NCBI GenBank assembly: GCA_003024785.1
Contig: PUQB01000258.1
Location: 1 to 64,000, forward strand
Direction: 5' to 3'
DNA length: 64,000 bases
From: Selaginella tamariscina
Taxonomy: Eukaryota; Streptophyta; Lycopodiopsida; Selaginellales; Selaginellaceae
Below are positions 24,735-39,000 of the stretch, piece by piece. Below the pieces are notes generated by a model. That model was given only the letters and a program-made list of their open reading frames with translations, was not told the origin of the DNA and did not search any database. The translations under genes and the position numbers were made by a program. Numbering within the stretch: position 1 is the first letter of the stretch; every line of letters starts with the position of its first letter.

Positions 24735-25431
24735 AATAAATAAATTGATATATTATTATGTATCATTTAAAATATATTCATAGTGTGTTTATTAATATTA
24801 TTTTCTTAATTACTCGAGTAATTAATTTACATTTCCTAATATTAATGGGATATTCTTTATTATTTTCTTAATATTCAAAGAATATTCCAATATTCAACAT
24901 GATTATCATAATTAAATTTATATATTAATGGGATTTTCTCAATTAATTTCTTATTATTTCAAGAATATTCCTATGTTAACCCTTTTTATCAATATTAAAT
25001 TAATATATGACTATATATTAGATAAAATGATATATTATTATGTATAATTTAAAATATGTTCATAGTGTGTATATTAATATCATTTTCTTAATTACTTGAG
25101 TAATTAATCTATATTTCTTTATATTAATGGGATATTCTTTATTATTTTTTTATTATTCCAAGAATATTCCAATATTAAACATGATTATCATAATTAATTT
25201 AGTTAATTATTTAGTACTTCATTTACATTTGTATATATTAATGGGACTTTCTCAATTAATTTCTTATTATTTCAAGAATATTCCAATGTTAAACCTTATT
25301 ATCAATATTAAATTAATATATATTATTAAAACTATATATGGCTATATATTAGATAAAATGATATATTATTATGTATAATTTAAAATATGTTCATAGTGTG
25401 TTTATTAATATTATTTTCTTAATTATTCAAT
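24735..25431. repeat. AT-rich tandem repeat, unit about 280-330 bp, two units plus part
   Basis: The motif TTCATAGTGTGT(T/A)TATTAATAT recurs near 24,777, 25,060 and 25,391, followed each time by TTTTCTTAATTA. TTAATGGGATATTCTTTATT and GGGA(T/C)TTTCTCAATTAATTTC also recur between. No coding potential. Confidence 0.75.
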
Positions 25432-25984
25432 GTTTCTTTTGCATACATATATAAACACAATCTTAAATTTATATATACATGCACATACGCATTAGAAGCA
25501 CTTACAGAGACACATATGCACACAAATGGACAAGCCGATGAGTGAATCATGATATAAATAAAGCATCTAGCTTTGTATTTATGATATATAGTTTAAAACC
25601 AAAACGAAATATTTATAGTTACACACACTCTACACTGGACTTACATATGTTTAGTGTTTAGAGTAAATAATTAGAAAAATGTACATGCATTTAGTTTATA
25701 TTAGTATAAAGATTTTATACTAATATATATATTATGTACCATATAAAATTTAATAATAAAATACTTGCATTGGGTTTAAACCTAAACCAAACTAGAGAGA
25801 TATGTTGCTTCTTTATTAAAACATCATGTTCAACGCATGTATGATCCATATGTACTCAATCTATGTGTATGTAACACATTGAATTTACACATGTAATATG
25901 TATGTATGTCTGTGTGTATACGCGTGTGTATGTATATATGTGCACTAATATATGCAATGTGTATGATTTTAATTTGTTAACACT

Positions 25985-26420
25985 CTCTCTCTTCTTCATA
26001 CATACACACCATGCATGATCCATAATATGTACTGTCTCTCTTCTCTCATACATACACACCATGCATGATCCATAATATGTACTGTCTCTCTTCTTTCATA
26101 CATACACACATGCATGATCCATAATATGTACTGTCTCTCTTCTCTATACATACACACCATGCATGATCCATAATATGTAGTCTTCTCTCTTTCTCTCATA
26201 AGTATGTCTCTCTCTCTTATACATACACACCATGCATGATTCATAATATGTACTGATGTTACAATATTATGTACTATATATGTATGTCTGTGTATAATAT
26301 GTGTATGTATATATGTGCACTAATATATGCAATGTGTACAAAATTAATTTTTTAACACTCTCTCTTCTCTCATACATACACACCATGCATAATCCATAAT
26401 ATGTACTGACGTGAAAATTA
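25985..26420. repeat. Minisatellite, about six units of roughly 50 bp
   Basis: Each unit contains CATACATACACACCATGCAT, then GATCCATAATATGTACTG, preceded by a CT-rich tract. Units are near 25,985, 26,036, 26,086, 26,135, 26,215 and 26,360. A flanking segment (GTGCACTAATATATGCAATG) also occurs twice, near 25,940 and 26,318. Apparent open frames across it are repeat artefacts. Confidence 0.8.
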
Positions 26421-26867
26421 TGTATTATGTATGTATGTTATGTGTATATTATATGTGTGTATATATATTGCTACACGTGAAAATTTAACACTTTCATAAA
26501 CACATGTTAAACCCTACATGATTTATATTTTTGGGATGTATGTGATACACCCACACACGCACACAAATTTAAAATAATAATATAATGAAAGAATATTCGT
26601 TTAAGGTCAATATATATTTTATTCTTTTAAGGTTTAGGTATATCTTAGAAGGAATATTCGATTAGAGTTAATATATATTTTATTCCTTGTAGGGTTTAGG
26701 TATATTCTTAGGGTTTCAAAAAAAGGCAGCAGAGGCGGCGGTAGTGAATTGAGCGGATGTGCTAGCGGCTATGCCATAGATGTATAGATATTTCTTCAAA
26801 GGCATGGTGATGCAAAATGACGCGGCGGTGCAATAAGGTTTGAAGGCGCATTTAAACAGGTGAAATC

Positions 26868-27496
<629 letters not shown>

Positions 27497-27525
<29 letters not shown>

Positions 27526-28050
27526 ACGCCATCATTAATGAAGGGTCTCCTTTCTTCTCCAATTCCTGCATGGCGCATAGGTGCTCTCTCAACCTCTTCA
27601 TCAAATACCGAGCCACTCCCACCGGCCTCTTTGCCTTCAATCCATCATACAAGGACATCACTAGGTTTGACGCCGTGATGTGCGATGTTCGAAACTCAAA
27701 AGCATTGACAATGAAGTTCACTGCCAGCTGCGTCTCCTCCACGAGATCGGAAAGCTTTAGACCTACCTTACTTATATACTGCTTCCCTTCTTTCAAAAAG
27801 TCTGTAAGGTGAGATCTATCTGCCTTAACTTCTCCTCTGATCTTGGCAACATGAAAACCTTTTCGAGAGAAGCTTTTCTGTGAAGAGGAGTTTCCTCTCC
27901 TCAGAATACGCTACAAATCCTATCTCCGGCTTATCCACCTTTTCCATCAGCATAACCAGTGTGAAACACTGCTCATCATGTGGCTCTCCATCCTTCAAAA
28001 TCTGCGCATACTCCCACAATCTGAGTTCCCTCAACACCTTCTCCATTTCT
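27497..28050 (-). other. Extra coding region downstream of the Tat integrase, function unknown
   Basis: Two open stretches on the minus strand contain VLRELRLWEYAQILKDGEPH and FIVNAFEFRTSHITASNLVM, SLYDGLKAKRPVGVARYLMK. The second resembles plant-mobile-domain-like proteins carried by some plant LTR elements, which is an impression and not a match I can prove. It belongs to the Tat element by position and orientation. Confidence 0.4.
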
Positions 28051-31000
28051 AAGGAGAAATCCCACTTTGTATGTACCAGTTGTACTGACCCAATCTCTCT
28101 CCATCGGGAGGATTAATCAACTCACGACAATTCCGCATAGACACACCTCCTTTCTTTGCCGAATCTCTCTCTCGCTACACTCTGTAAAACCCTAGATCTA
28201 CAGCCTCGTTTCGTGTGCACTGACAGACAGAGAATATGCTCCTCAAATCAATAAAAATAACATTTCCTGCAACGTTCTCCTGCGATATATACTTCCTTAC
28301 CTTATTAGCATTCACCATTCCCTCGATTTCCTCTCCTTCCAACGTTTCTAACTGCATCACTCCTTCTTCCTTTACAAAACTTAACCCGAAAAGGGCCTAT
28401 CCATTTTAAATCATGCTTTTGACTCATTTCTCCCACCTTACCTCTATACCACAGGACCAAGTCCCCCTTTATCTCCTTTCCCTCTTCTCTTCCTATCGAG
28501 CCAAGCCTTTCTTCTCCTTTGGATAGCCTGTATAGTCCATAAGGCGTACCTCCTTAACTCATCCAGCTTCTCCATTCTATTAAACGAGTTGCCATAGAGT
28601 CCTTCTCTCCTATATTATATTGTACCGCTATCCGCAAGGATGGCACAATAAACTCCATTGGGGTTATGGCCTCTAAGCCATAAGCGAGCTTAAAAGGTGT
28701 CATACCAGTAGTCACTTTATAAGCTGTCCTATAGGCCCAGAGAACTTCTGGTAGCCTTTCATCCCAATCCTTTCGATTATCCTGAACTACCTTCCTTAAA
28801 CATTCTTAAGGACTTTATTTGTCGACTCAGCCTGCCCATTACCCTGTGGGTAATATGGTGTCGACTTCCTGTGTTTTATCACAAACTCCTTCATGAGCAT
28901 TTCTATCGTTTCATTCACGAAATGCTTTCCTCTATCACTCACAATTTCCTTCGGAATGCCATAACGTACTATTATATATTGTATATGACCTTTGCTGTAT
29001 TATATGCATCGGCCCTTCTCATAGGCTCTGCCTCTACCCATTTCGTCATATAATCTGTTAAAACCAATATATATTGATTCCTTTTTGAGCTTATAGGATT
29101 AATTGGTCCTATAAAATCCATTCCCCATTTCTGGAAAGGTTCTAGTGGGAGAACTGGATTATAAGGTTGTATTTGTTTCTTTGGAGGTAATTGTGCACGT
29201 TGGCATTTATCACATGCCTTACAATAGCTACCTACCTCCCTCCATAAAGTAGGCCACCATAATCCTGCCTGAAGGATTTTCCTTCCTGTTATTTCCTCTG
29301 CAAAATGGCCTCCTGCAAGGCCTGAATGAGCCTCTTTTACAACCTCCGGGACCTCTAAAGGGTCTACACATCTCCGTAACACCCCATCGGACCCCAATTT
29401 ATACAACTGCCCTCCCACGAGAGAAAATTGTCGTGTCCTCACGACAAACAATTTCCTTTCATCTGCTGTCCTATAAATAGATGGTACTATTCCAGTGGCT
29501 AGATACTGTTTTATATGATCTAACCACCTTAATGGAACGTCGACACGAAATAAATTCGCATCAGGAAAATCATCCATAGTACGTATAGGAACTTCACCTG
29601 TTTTAACGACTTAAATGGTCATGCTGCCTTCCTGTTTATGAATTATCTCAAATTATATTCCTGTAAAAGTAAAAACCACCTGGCTAACCTTCCTGTAAGT
29701 ACAGGTTTATTAAGTAAATATAATAAAGCTTTATGATCGACAAAAATCTTCACTTTATTAGCCAAAAGATAGTGTCTAAATTTATGGATAGCATATACCA
29801 TCCCCAAAGCTTCCTTTTCTGTAGTGGTGTAATTTACTTCGCAGGTGTTAGCCTACGGCTAGCATAATAGATAGGACGATCCTTTCCATCCTCTTGCATC
29901 TGTGTAAGGATGGCTCCGATTGCCATATCAGAGGCATCCACTTGTACATGGAATTCTCGATCCCATTTAGGACTAACTAATATTGGTGCTTTAATAAGAG
30001 CCTTCCGAAGTTGGTCAAAGGCCTCTTGACACTGTGATGTCCAATCATATGGTACATCTGCCTTTAGCAAATCTGTTAAAGGTTTTGCGATCTCAGCATA
30101 ATGCTTTATAAACCGCCTATGTAACCTATTTTCCTAAAAACCCGTAACTCCTTTATATCTTCTGGTGGTTGTAAACTAAGGATAACCTTAACCTTATCCT
30201 GGTCCACCAATATACCTTCCTTACAAACAACATGTCCTAAAAGGACTCCTGATTTAACAAAGAAGTTACATTTTTCAGGATTAAAGCAACTAAATTTTGC
30301 CTACATTTCTGGAAACACTTTTCCAGACAATGCAAATGTTCTTCCTTTGAACTATAGACACTGAAATCGTCCATAAAGACTTTCATAAAGTCTAAAAGGT
30401 ATTCCCGAAAGGTATCTGTTATAATCCTTTGAAAAGTAAAGGGTGCATTGCATAAGCCAAAAGGCATAACTCTATAAGCATATGCACCCCACGGACTTAT
30501 AAAAGCTGTTTTATGTTGATCTTCAGGAGCTACCATCACTTGGTTATACCCCGAAAAGCCATCCATGAAGGAATACATTTCGTGTCCAGCAACATTATCC
30601 AGCATTTCCTCTGTAAAAGGTATCGGAAAGGTATCCTTAGCTGTAACGTCATTTAACTTTTTATAGTTTACACATACTCTTAACTTTCCATTTTTCTTAG
30701 GAACAATTACAAGTGGTGATAACCATTGTGCTCCTTGTATAGGATATATAAAACCAACCTGTAACAACTTATCAATTTCCTCCTTAACTAACTTTGCATA
30801 ATTAGGATTCATCCTATATGCATTTTGTTTGGCTGGTTGGCATCCCGGCAAAAGTTGAATAGTGTGCATACAGAGTTCTGGGGGTATTCCTTTTAGATCC
30901 TTATAGGACCATGCAAATACATCCTTATACTTGGCTAACAATGCCAATCCTTTATCCTTAAAATCAGGATCCAATTCTTGAGCTATAGTCAACATCTTAG

Positions 31001-33927
31001 GTTCCTTCTCTGTTCCTATGTTGACTTGCTCTAGAGGGTCATTAGTATATATAAGTGTAATCCGCAGGTTGTTCCTGTAAGTTTATTTCATAAGAAACAG
31101 ACTTATAAAATTTTTCCTGCAACCCCAACTGATCCTCTTCCTGTTCCTTTTGAGAGGCTTTCTTTCTTCTCTTTCACGATTGCATATAAATCAATCTCTG
31201 CAAGGCTTTTAGATCAGGGTATGTCTTCAAAATTTCTTCTTCTTCCTGATCATCCAAGCCCTGCATCCAATCATATCCTTCTAATGCAACGGTCTATCCC
31301 TTTTTGCTAAATACCTCTTAGCATGAGTATAGATATCCACCTTCATGTCACCTTGTCCTATTGTCATTTTTCCTGAGCCCCAATCTTGCACAACGCAAGC
31401 AATCTTAAGCCAGGTCGGCCCAATAACATAGTATAGGTTGCATCCTGTCCTTCCATTCGTAGGACTATTAAGGATATTTTAAATTTAAGTCCTTTAACAG
31501 ATATAGTAACGCTCTTACTATACCTAATGGCCTTACACTTCGTTGATCAGCCATTTTAAGGTTAAATGGAGCAGGTTGGATGGTCCTAAACCCATCCTTT
31601 TACATTCACCTTCTTCAATAAAATTCACACCTGAACCTCCATCTATTAACACTCGTTTTAACTTATTTCTTCCCACATATACTGTGATGCAAGGAACTTG
31701 TCCATCATAATCACCTTCATACAGTACTTCCTTATCCATTTTACAAACTGTATATCCTTCACTGAAGGTGTGTTTGCTGAACTAACTTAATGCATTTAAT
31801 ATTGGTTTCTTATATAAGGAGCTACCTTTATCAACTGTCCAAGCGTAACTTTATCTCCTGATTTATAGCTTGGTGATACATGGAATCCATTGTTTTATCA
31901 TGTAATGGTAATAATGAAAAACTTTGTTCACCTTTATCTATATCACCTTTGTCTATACCTTCTGATTCGTTATCAGTCTGACCTTTCTGGTCAGGATCCT
32001 GCTCCTGCTCGTTTACTTTTCCTGTAACAAGCTCTCCTTCTTGTTAGGAATTAACTACCTCCCTTCTCCATATAAGAGGATTCCTTCTTCTTCTCTTGAA
32101 GAGCTATAACTGCCCTTGCAACGGGTGGATACTCATCCTTTTCCTCCTCTATTTGAATAAGCCGTGTTGTAGGCTGTACATTAGTCATTCTGGTGGAAGT
32201 AGGAGGTTGTACATTCCGCCTAGGACATTCCCTAGAGATATGTCCTGTTTCACCACATGTATAACAAACCTGGGAAGGAAAATTCCTACCCTGTGGTCCT
32301 TGTCTATCATTGACCTGATTATATTGTCATTTCTGCCTCTTTGACCTTGATAAGGTCTTGCTTCTCCTCTATATTGTTTATCATTTCTTTCTGTATAGGA
32401 TCTATCTTTGTGTCCATTGTATGGACCATTTTTTCTCCATAATACCTATCCTCTCTGTTTTCGTAAGGAACATCATTCCTTCTCTCATAATATCCATGTT
32501 CCTATTCTGATAAGGAACTTCATTCCTTCTGCCATATATATTGTTCCTGTTCTCATAAGGAATGCATTATCATTCCTATCATTCCCCAATTCCTGTTAGG
32601 TGGGAACCTTCTAGGAGGTGGACGTTCATCCATTCTCCTTTCTCTCTCTATACCAGCCACATTCTGTTCAGGAAATGTCTGCAGTTTCGGGCTACATGTC
32701 CTTCCTTTCCGCAGATTTGGCATGTAGGCAGTTGCAGCCTACATTCCTCCACGTATGGCCGGATTGTTACATTTAGTGCACCATACCTTTGCCTTTATCT
32801 CCTCTTAACTGTCATTCCTTTAAGGTTTTCATCATTTGAGCCAATGCTTTCTCATCTATTGGATATTTTCGAACCTTTACTACATCAGCTTCCTCTTCCT
32901 CTTCATCAGAGGATTCTTCCTTTCTTCCATATACTTTCAGCTTTCCTTCTGCAATCTTTTCTATTTGCCTCCTCTTCTTCTCATATATTTTTAATTGATC
33001 AATGAGATCCTCTCTATCCTTTTCATTGATAGTAAGTGCTAGATCTCTATATGGTTTTAGCAACCCTTGCTTATACCATTGCAATAAGGCATCCATCTTT
33101 ACATATGCCTTACACTTTTTCTCATGTTTCTTAAAACGGTGTGTATATTCATCTATCTTTTCTGTTTTGCCTTGAAGGATAGTCCTTAACTTCTCTAAAT
33201 GTTCCTCCGGCAATTCCTCCTTTCTGAAATATTCCTTAAAGCATCAGTAACCTTCTGATAATCCTCTCTGACTTCCTTTTCTAAATCATAATACCAGTCA
33301 GAGGCATTTCCTTTCAATGTATGTGGAAATATAAGCAGCCTTTCTGCATCCGTCACCTTATACAGTTTTACTACCTCTTCAAACTGTTGTAAGTGCCTTT
33401 TCGGATTTTCTTCTTTCCTGCAGAGAATGTGGGATACCCCCAAACATTCCCGGGAAAAGTGCCATATTTGTAATAATCCTTTGCTCTGGTGTATTTCCTC
33501 TTACACCTTCCTCCCTTCCTCTTCGGGAGTTCTCAGGAGATCCTTCTCCTTGCAATCTCGGTCTATGAACAGGCACTCCTTCCGTTCCTCTCACAGTCTC
33601 CTCTAAACCAGCTGTTTGATACTGCCTCCAATTCTCTGGATCAGCCTCAGATTTCTGTATTGTTTCTGCAATATCCTCTACTATCTTACCAAGGATATTT
33701 TGACGTCTATTTTCGTCAGTTTCAGGTTGCTGTTGGGCAGCCACTCTATTGGCCTGCCTTTGGTTCCTTGATCAGCTAAGGCTGGATCAGGACGATGGTT
33801 CCTCCACGGTTCCATTCATTCCTTCTCCTTTACACATCCGGCTCTACACCTTCGAGCCTTTTTCAGAATGAGAATTCTATCTTTTTAGCCTCTTTTCTCA
33901 ATGAATGCTAACACTGCAATGGCGAAA

Positions 33928-33944
33928 TCCCTCCGTGGTCGCCA
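33928..33944 (-). promoter_or_regulatory. Tat element primer-binding site, tRNA-Arg-like
   Basis: TGGCGACCACGGAGGGA on the minus strand, two bases inside the LTR end. Identical to the sites of E1 and E2. Ogre/Tat elements are known to use tRNA-Arg (recalled). Confidence 0.7.
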
Positions 33945-33946
33945 AA

Positions 33947-34461
33947 TGTTAAACAGGAAAAGGAAACCCACCTTTTCCTGTTTAACCGGTTTCCTTTCTC
34001 CACCTTTAAGAAAGGCTACACACTTTCTTTCCTTCAACTCTCACATTTACATATATTAAAACTCCTTCTCTCAAAGCCACAATGACTGGTCTCCAAAGTC
34101 AAGGGCAAGAACGGATTTTGGCTATTGCCTTGTTAGATCCATTCATTGAGAGTAACATACATACACACAAGATTATAATATGCACCTTTCATTACTAACA
34201 TGAATACAAAGACAAAGTGTAGAGAACCTTATCTCCTGCTGAACTTCAAATGGAGACCCTTCCTTCGTTGCCCTAACTCCCCTTAACTACTTTCCTCTCG
34301 CCACGTCATCCCTTTTCCTTTCCTTTTCCTTTTCCTTTACCTTTTCCTCTCGGTAAGGATTTTCCTCTTCACAGCCTTTCCTTCCATGCTTACTACAGAC
34401 CTTCCTACCCTTATTCTCTCACAGTAGGATGTCCTATGCTCCTAATATTTACCTTTAACCA
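33947..34461 (-). repeat. Tat element 5' LTR (about 515 bp)
   Basis: On the element strand it runs from TGGTTAAAGG to CTGTTTAACA, giving short inverted ends. It is bounded inside by the primer-binding site and outside by the segmental duplication, which resumes at 34,462 with ATCTCGTTACTTGAG. It contains a CCTTTT-type short repeat near 34,313-34,350. Confidence 0.65.
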
Positions 34462-35487
34462 ATCTCGTTACTTGAGAAGATTGCTTGGGGGATCAGATGA
34501 AGCATAGCACCAGCAACTTGGTGTGATAGATCTCATTACTCGAGAAGACTACTTGGGAGATCGAGTGAAGCATAGGAGGCTTACTCACCAACAACCTAGT
34601 GTAATAGATTTTCATTACTCGACCAGACTACTTAGGGGATCCCATGCCCACTACTTCCCCTTCTTATTAGGTGAAGCATAAGAGGCCTACCTACTAGTAA
34701 CTTAATTTGATAAATCTTATTACTCGATGAGACTACTTAATTTTAGTGAGGATTAACCTATTCACTTGGTGCATGAGTTTACAAACTCATTCTTAATGGG
34801 AATCAAACTTAAGTCAGCTTTGCTATCAAATGTCATAGCACTATCCTTCTCCCTTTAGCTATAAAAATTAAAAATTAATTAATGTTATAAGGAGGCTCAT
34901 ATGCTATTTAATTAAGTGACCTTGATCTACTTGAGTCAAGTGATTTTCCCAAATAAAAATCATGACACTCATGATATTATACGAAATACAATTGTAACTA
35001 GGTTAACCAAATTAATTAACTTGAAAATAGAGTGCACACTTATAAATAACTAAAGTTTCATATTATATTTTATTCAAATCAAGGGACTTGAATTCAATAA
35101 TACAATTAATTTAATGTCACATATAACTAGCATCATCAAAATAATGTGAACATTAAACAATATTTTGATTACATTGCATTTTTTATTTAACTTTTTATTG
35201 TATTATAAGTCTAACATCGTATTCTATTTCTTGAGTTACATACAAGGATAATGAAACTCTCTATTATTGAATCTTAATGCAATTTACAATTCATATGTTT
35301 TTTTGTTTTGGCATAAGTGGGTGGCATGATTCACTTTAGTCAATATACTTTTGTATAGTTTATTAAACGATGTCTTGCATTATTTTAAGATTAGTACGGC
35401 AAATATAATTTCAAACTAGCAATACGATTTGAATTACATTTGCTAATATACATAAGTTTGTAAAGGATATTCTTAATACATTCTTAG

Positions 35488-35562
35488 ATATAGATCCACA
35501 TACTTCGAGGGGAACTGAAGAATCTGTAATTAGGCGTGTTTAAGGTGTTCCTGCCTAATTGC
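35488..35562. other. About 75-bp insertion with an internal inverted repeat
   Basis: Present only in copy 2 of the duplication. AATTAGGC (35,528-35,535) and GCCTAATT (35,553-35,560) form an 8-bp stem around a 17-nt loop. Sequence composition differs from the AT-rich surroundings. Origin unknown. Confidence 0.6.
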
Positions 35563-35996
35563 GTTTGTAAAGGATATTCTTAATACATTCTTAGAATATA
35601 ATAGAATATGCTCTAAGCTGCCACCTTCAAAAGGAAGGAATTATTTTGTTTATTCTCTCTCTCTCTTTAACTGGATGTTTAGAAATTATCTTTCCTTATT
35701 GAGATATACATATCTAATTCATATATGAGGATGTACAAGGAACACATTAAGAACTGCCGTGCTTGTTGTACATACCCACTATATATCATATTCTTTTATA
35801 GAGTTATGACCTCTAAGTAAGATCTCTTTATTTATATACGTTTGTATCTTTATGACATAGATATGCAAGTACATATACCACATGTCAATGTAATACAAGT
35901 ATATAGTACTTATCAATAGTCCTGTATTAATATATATGGACCTTACTTATATATGTTTATTTGTCAGATTGTGACCTTAATATATTTATTTGTCAG

Positions 35997-36925
35997 GGGA
36001 CCCGCATTTCAAGTTGGAGTGGAGCTGATGAACTCGGATACGGAATCCCTATATCTCCTTTGCTGCTACAGCCTCTCACATAGGAATATGTTCCCCAACT
36101 TCTTCAGAATGTACCAACACCCACGCACGCACATTGACTAAAGTACGTATTTTTGATCAGGTACAGTGACGCTTTAGCAATAGCTACTACTGGAGGTGAT
36201 ATTTTAATTATAATTATATTAATACAAATAATTATTAACTTTGTTAGCCATCTACAAACCTCACCATTGTTCCCCCAGTGACCAATACAGCTTGCCTTTA
36301 TCCAGACGAAAAAAGGTTATAATAATTAATAATCTTAGTCTATTATGTATATATATATATAGGAATTATGTGGGAAAAACATATTTTAAAATGCAACTCT
36401 TGATTAATTCAACAGTTAATGCAGAAGAGCTTGAAGGAATGCTTAACTACAGTTTTCTAGTCCTTGTTCTTCAACCAAATGTGGCAAAGAAGTCCAGCTG
36501 GTAAATTGTATTCATTTAAAAAATATAATAATTGAAAAAATAATATTTATTCTTATAAAAAAGTATAATTCATTAACATTAACAAGTTTGTTTTCTTCAC
36601 ACACAGTCTTCAAAAATTATCCACGGTCGTACTTAAGCTCGGATGGAGATGCTCATATATTCTCATATTTAATATACTATGAGCCATACAAAGTTATTAT
36701 CTATCATTACTTGAAAACTAACTACTTATCATACACTATTTACTCAAATAATTAACAAATATTATTAACTAATTAGTTAAATAAATTAAAATTATAATTT
36801 GTATACAGGTGGAGACACATCGGATGATATATTTTATGAAAGAGCTGGAGTGAAAATGTATATGCGGGTTTGACAAAGAGGATTCTCGAAGTAGTAGATA
36901 ACTTATTAAAAAGTGGCATCAAGGT
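35997..36925 (+). pseudogene. Unidentified exon-like fragments, copy 2
   Basis: Counterpart of 8,755-9,720. The first fragment reads FQVGVELMNSDTESLYLLC and SHRNMFPNFFRM. The second (near 36,415) reads VNAEELEGMLNYS with 27 extra bases relative to copy 1. The third (near 36,809) is shortened compared with copy 1. No family recognised. Confidence 0.35.
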
Positions 36926-37200
36926 TGATGCTTGTATATACTAAAAATATTAATTAGTTATTCTGCTATAAATGTAATAATAATATATAATATAGATAAC
37001 ACACACACTACAGTAGCTATATATTATACAGTCTCTCACCCACCCACACACACTGCCATATTATGTACTACAAAATATGTGTTTTCTTTTTGTGAAACAT
37101 GCTTAATAAATATATCAAATTGCAAATTGCATATGTACCTTAATAAATATTTCAAATTGCAAAAGAAAAACTTCTGTTTACCACCCGGTATGTATGGTGC

Positions 37201-37840
37201 TTAATCCTCAGAGAAGCACCAAAGCTTGTCGCAGTCGTGCAGGCCATTCTCCTCGGCATGGAACATCTCCTCCGGGTCAGGGAAGTCCTTAAGCTGAGTC
37301 CACCTGCCACTCTTGAGATTGTAGCGTCCAAACTCTCTCTCTCTCTCACACACACACACTCAAGTTTACTTGCTAGTCGTGAGATTGTAGCGTGCAAAAG
37401 CCCCGTTCATACGCCCCGCAATGTAGATATCGTTCCTACCACCAACATGGGCAGAGAATACGTGTACTCGGATGCTTTCTTTGGCAAAGCCAGTGAGTCG
37501 TGAAGGGAGATTTTCAGCGCCCTCTGAACCTGTAGGTGGATGCTTTTTTCGCGAGCCTTAGACGAGAGCCCTGTGTATACATATCACTTATGTTACATTA
37601 CATCCTCTTTAACGTCTTTAAGGAGTCCAAACATTGTGTGTGTGTATGTCTGCTTTTGGATTAAGTTATATATACCTGTGTATACATTCCGAGGGAAGAC
37701 AAACACCTTTGAAGCATTCTTTGGCTCTTTTCTCCACATTACATTGTCCTTCTCCCCTGCATCGACCAAATACAAATCCCCTCTGTGCACAGCCAATGTG
37801 TTCGTCATCGCTTTGAATCCTGCCAAACCATCTCTTTCTC

Positions 37841-37884
<44 letters not shown>

Positions 37885-38461
37885 ACACACACCACGCACG
37901 CACCTCGAAGAACAAGCATAGATACCACCTCCTGGTGGTCAGGTTGTACTCGCATATGCAAGATTCCATAAAGATTGTGCGACAGACACAAAAGAGCCTG
38001 TCGTTCTCAATTACGAGAGGGCACAAAGCCGGGTATACCCTGTCCAACGCTGCAAAAGAGCTGTATTCGCTGTGCAGCTTCATGAATCTCCCATTTGCCG
38101 CTGCAGACCTAGCACTCAAATCGTGGATCCATCGTCGCATCTCGATGCTGTAGCTTCCCACTCTGAGGTCGCCCGTGACTACGTACAGTGTGTGTTCCCT
38201 AGTGACGGTGTCGTATCTGATTGCAGCACCCTGGATCTTTTCGGTGAGGACTGGCACTTTCGTCACGGCCCCTGTCTCTACGTGCATCACGCATACCTCG
38301 GACCCCCAGTAGAAGCAGAGGTATTTGCCGGCGCCTGCACCGCCCAACTGCGGCAGACTTTCTCGCTGCGCCACATGCCGCCACGTATCGGCGGCTATAT
38401 TGTACTCGTAGATGTCGGGCTGGCCGCCGGCGTGCGCGATCACCCTGAACAACCGCGCCAT
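37201..38461 (-). pseudogene. Kelch-repeat protein gene, decayed copy 2
   Basis: Starts MARLFRVIAHAGGQPDIYEY at 38,461. Exon 1 (37,904-38,461) is fully open, with kelch blades IYEYNIAADTWRHV, YSIEMRRWIHDL and YNLTTRRWY. Exon 2 (about 37,670-37,831) lacks one base in the QDSKRW stretch, and exon 3 (about 37,370-37,570) lacks one base in MLVVGNDIY, both present in copy 1. The last exon ends KLWCFSED at 37,201. So this copy has the better first and last exons and copy 1 the better middle. No F-box is seen. Neither copy as read here can give a full product, unless an unseen third copy is the active gene. Confidence 0.78.
37832..37903 (-). repeat. (GT)n(GA)n tract at an exon junction, 72 nt
   Basis: Same position as 10,644-10,692 in copy 1. 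It starts with GT and ends with AG. Being 72 nt, a multiple of three, it is open if read through (Cys-Val then Arg-Glu repeats), whereas the 49-nt form in copy 1 is not in phase. Confidence 0.6.
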
Positions 38462-38485
38462 ACCCCAACCCTACACGGTATGAAC

Positions 38486-39000
38486 CCTAGAAAATATCTA
38501 TATCGTTATGATATGAACAGATGTACACTATAAGAATTCTATGTAATGTATATGAATTGTCTTAACCATTTATTCACTAAAATATAAATATATTTTTGTA
38601 TTTTTATTCTTAACGTGATTTCACTTTCAGATTATAAGCAAATAACAGCACACTTATTTGAGACGTTACGCCTCATCCCGCGCTTGCAACTACAACAGAC
38701 ATATGCAACAACAGCACGTAAAACACACACACAATATAAATATAGATCTTCAAAATATGGAGGACGTGAACATGTAAAATGCACTTTTTCAGGATGCCTA
38801 AACCTGTTTAAACACACTAATGTATTAATGTATATTAATGAATTAAACACACTATAAACCTCTTTAATGTATCAATTAATGAATACCAACATCCAACTGG
38901 GGCTGCATCATCTATACTAATAACACACACGCACACACACCCTTTTGTATTTCACCCACGAGCTTAACGAATGCTCTAAATTTTCCGGGTTTAAGTTTAA
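38486..39000. other. Intergenic AT-rich DNA
   Basis: No recognisable gene. A CA microsatellite lies near 38,922-38,940. Confidence 0.4.

Larger units (their letters stand above)
34462..38485. repeat. Segmental duplication, copy 2 (about 4.0 kb)
   Basis: Matches 7,266-11,255 in direct orientation. Differences include about 75 bp of extra sequence at 35,488-35,562 between the two 53-bp units, an extra 27 bp near 36,450, and an 11-bp insertion near 38,462. Its left edge abuts the Tat LTR. Confidence 0.88.

Noticed and set aside
25856-26244. Small minus-strand proteins with repeated MDHAWCVCM-like segments
   Set aside because: They are translations of the 50-bp minisatellite.
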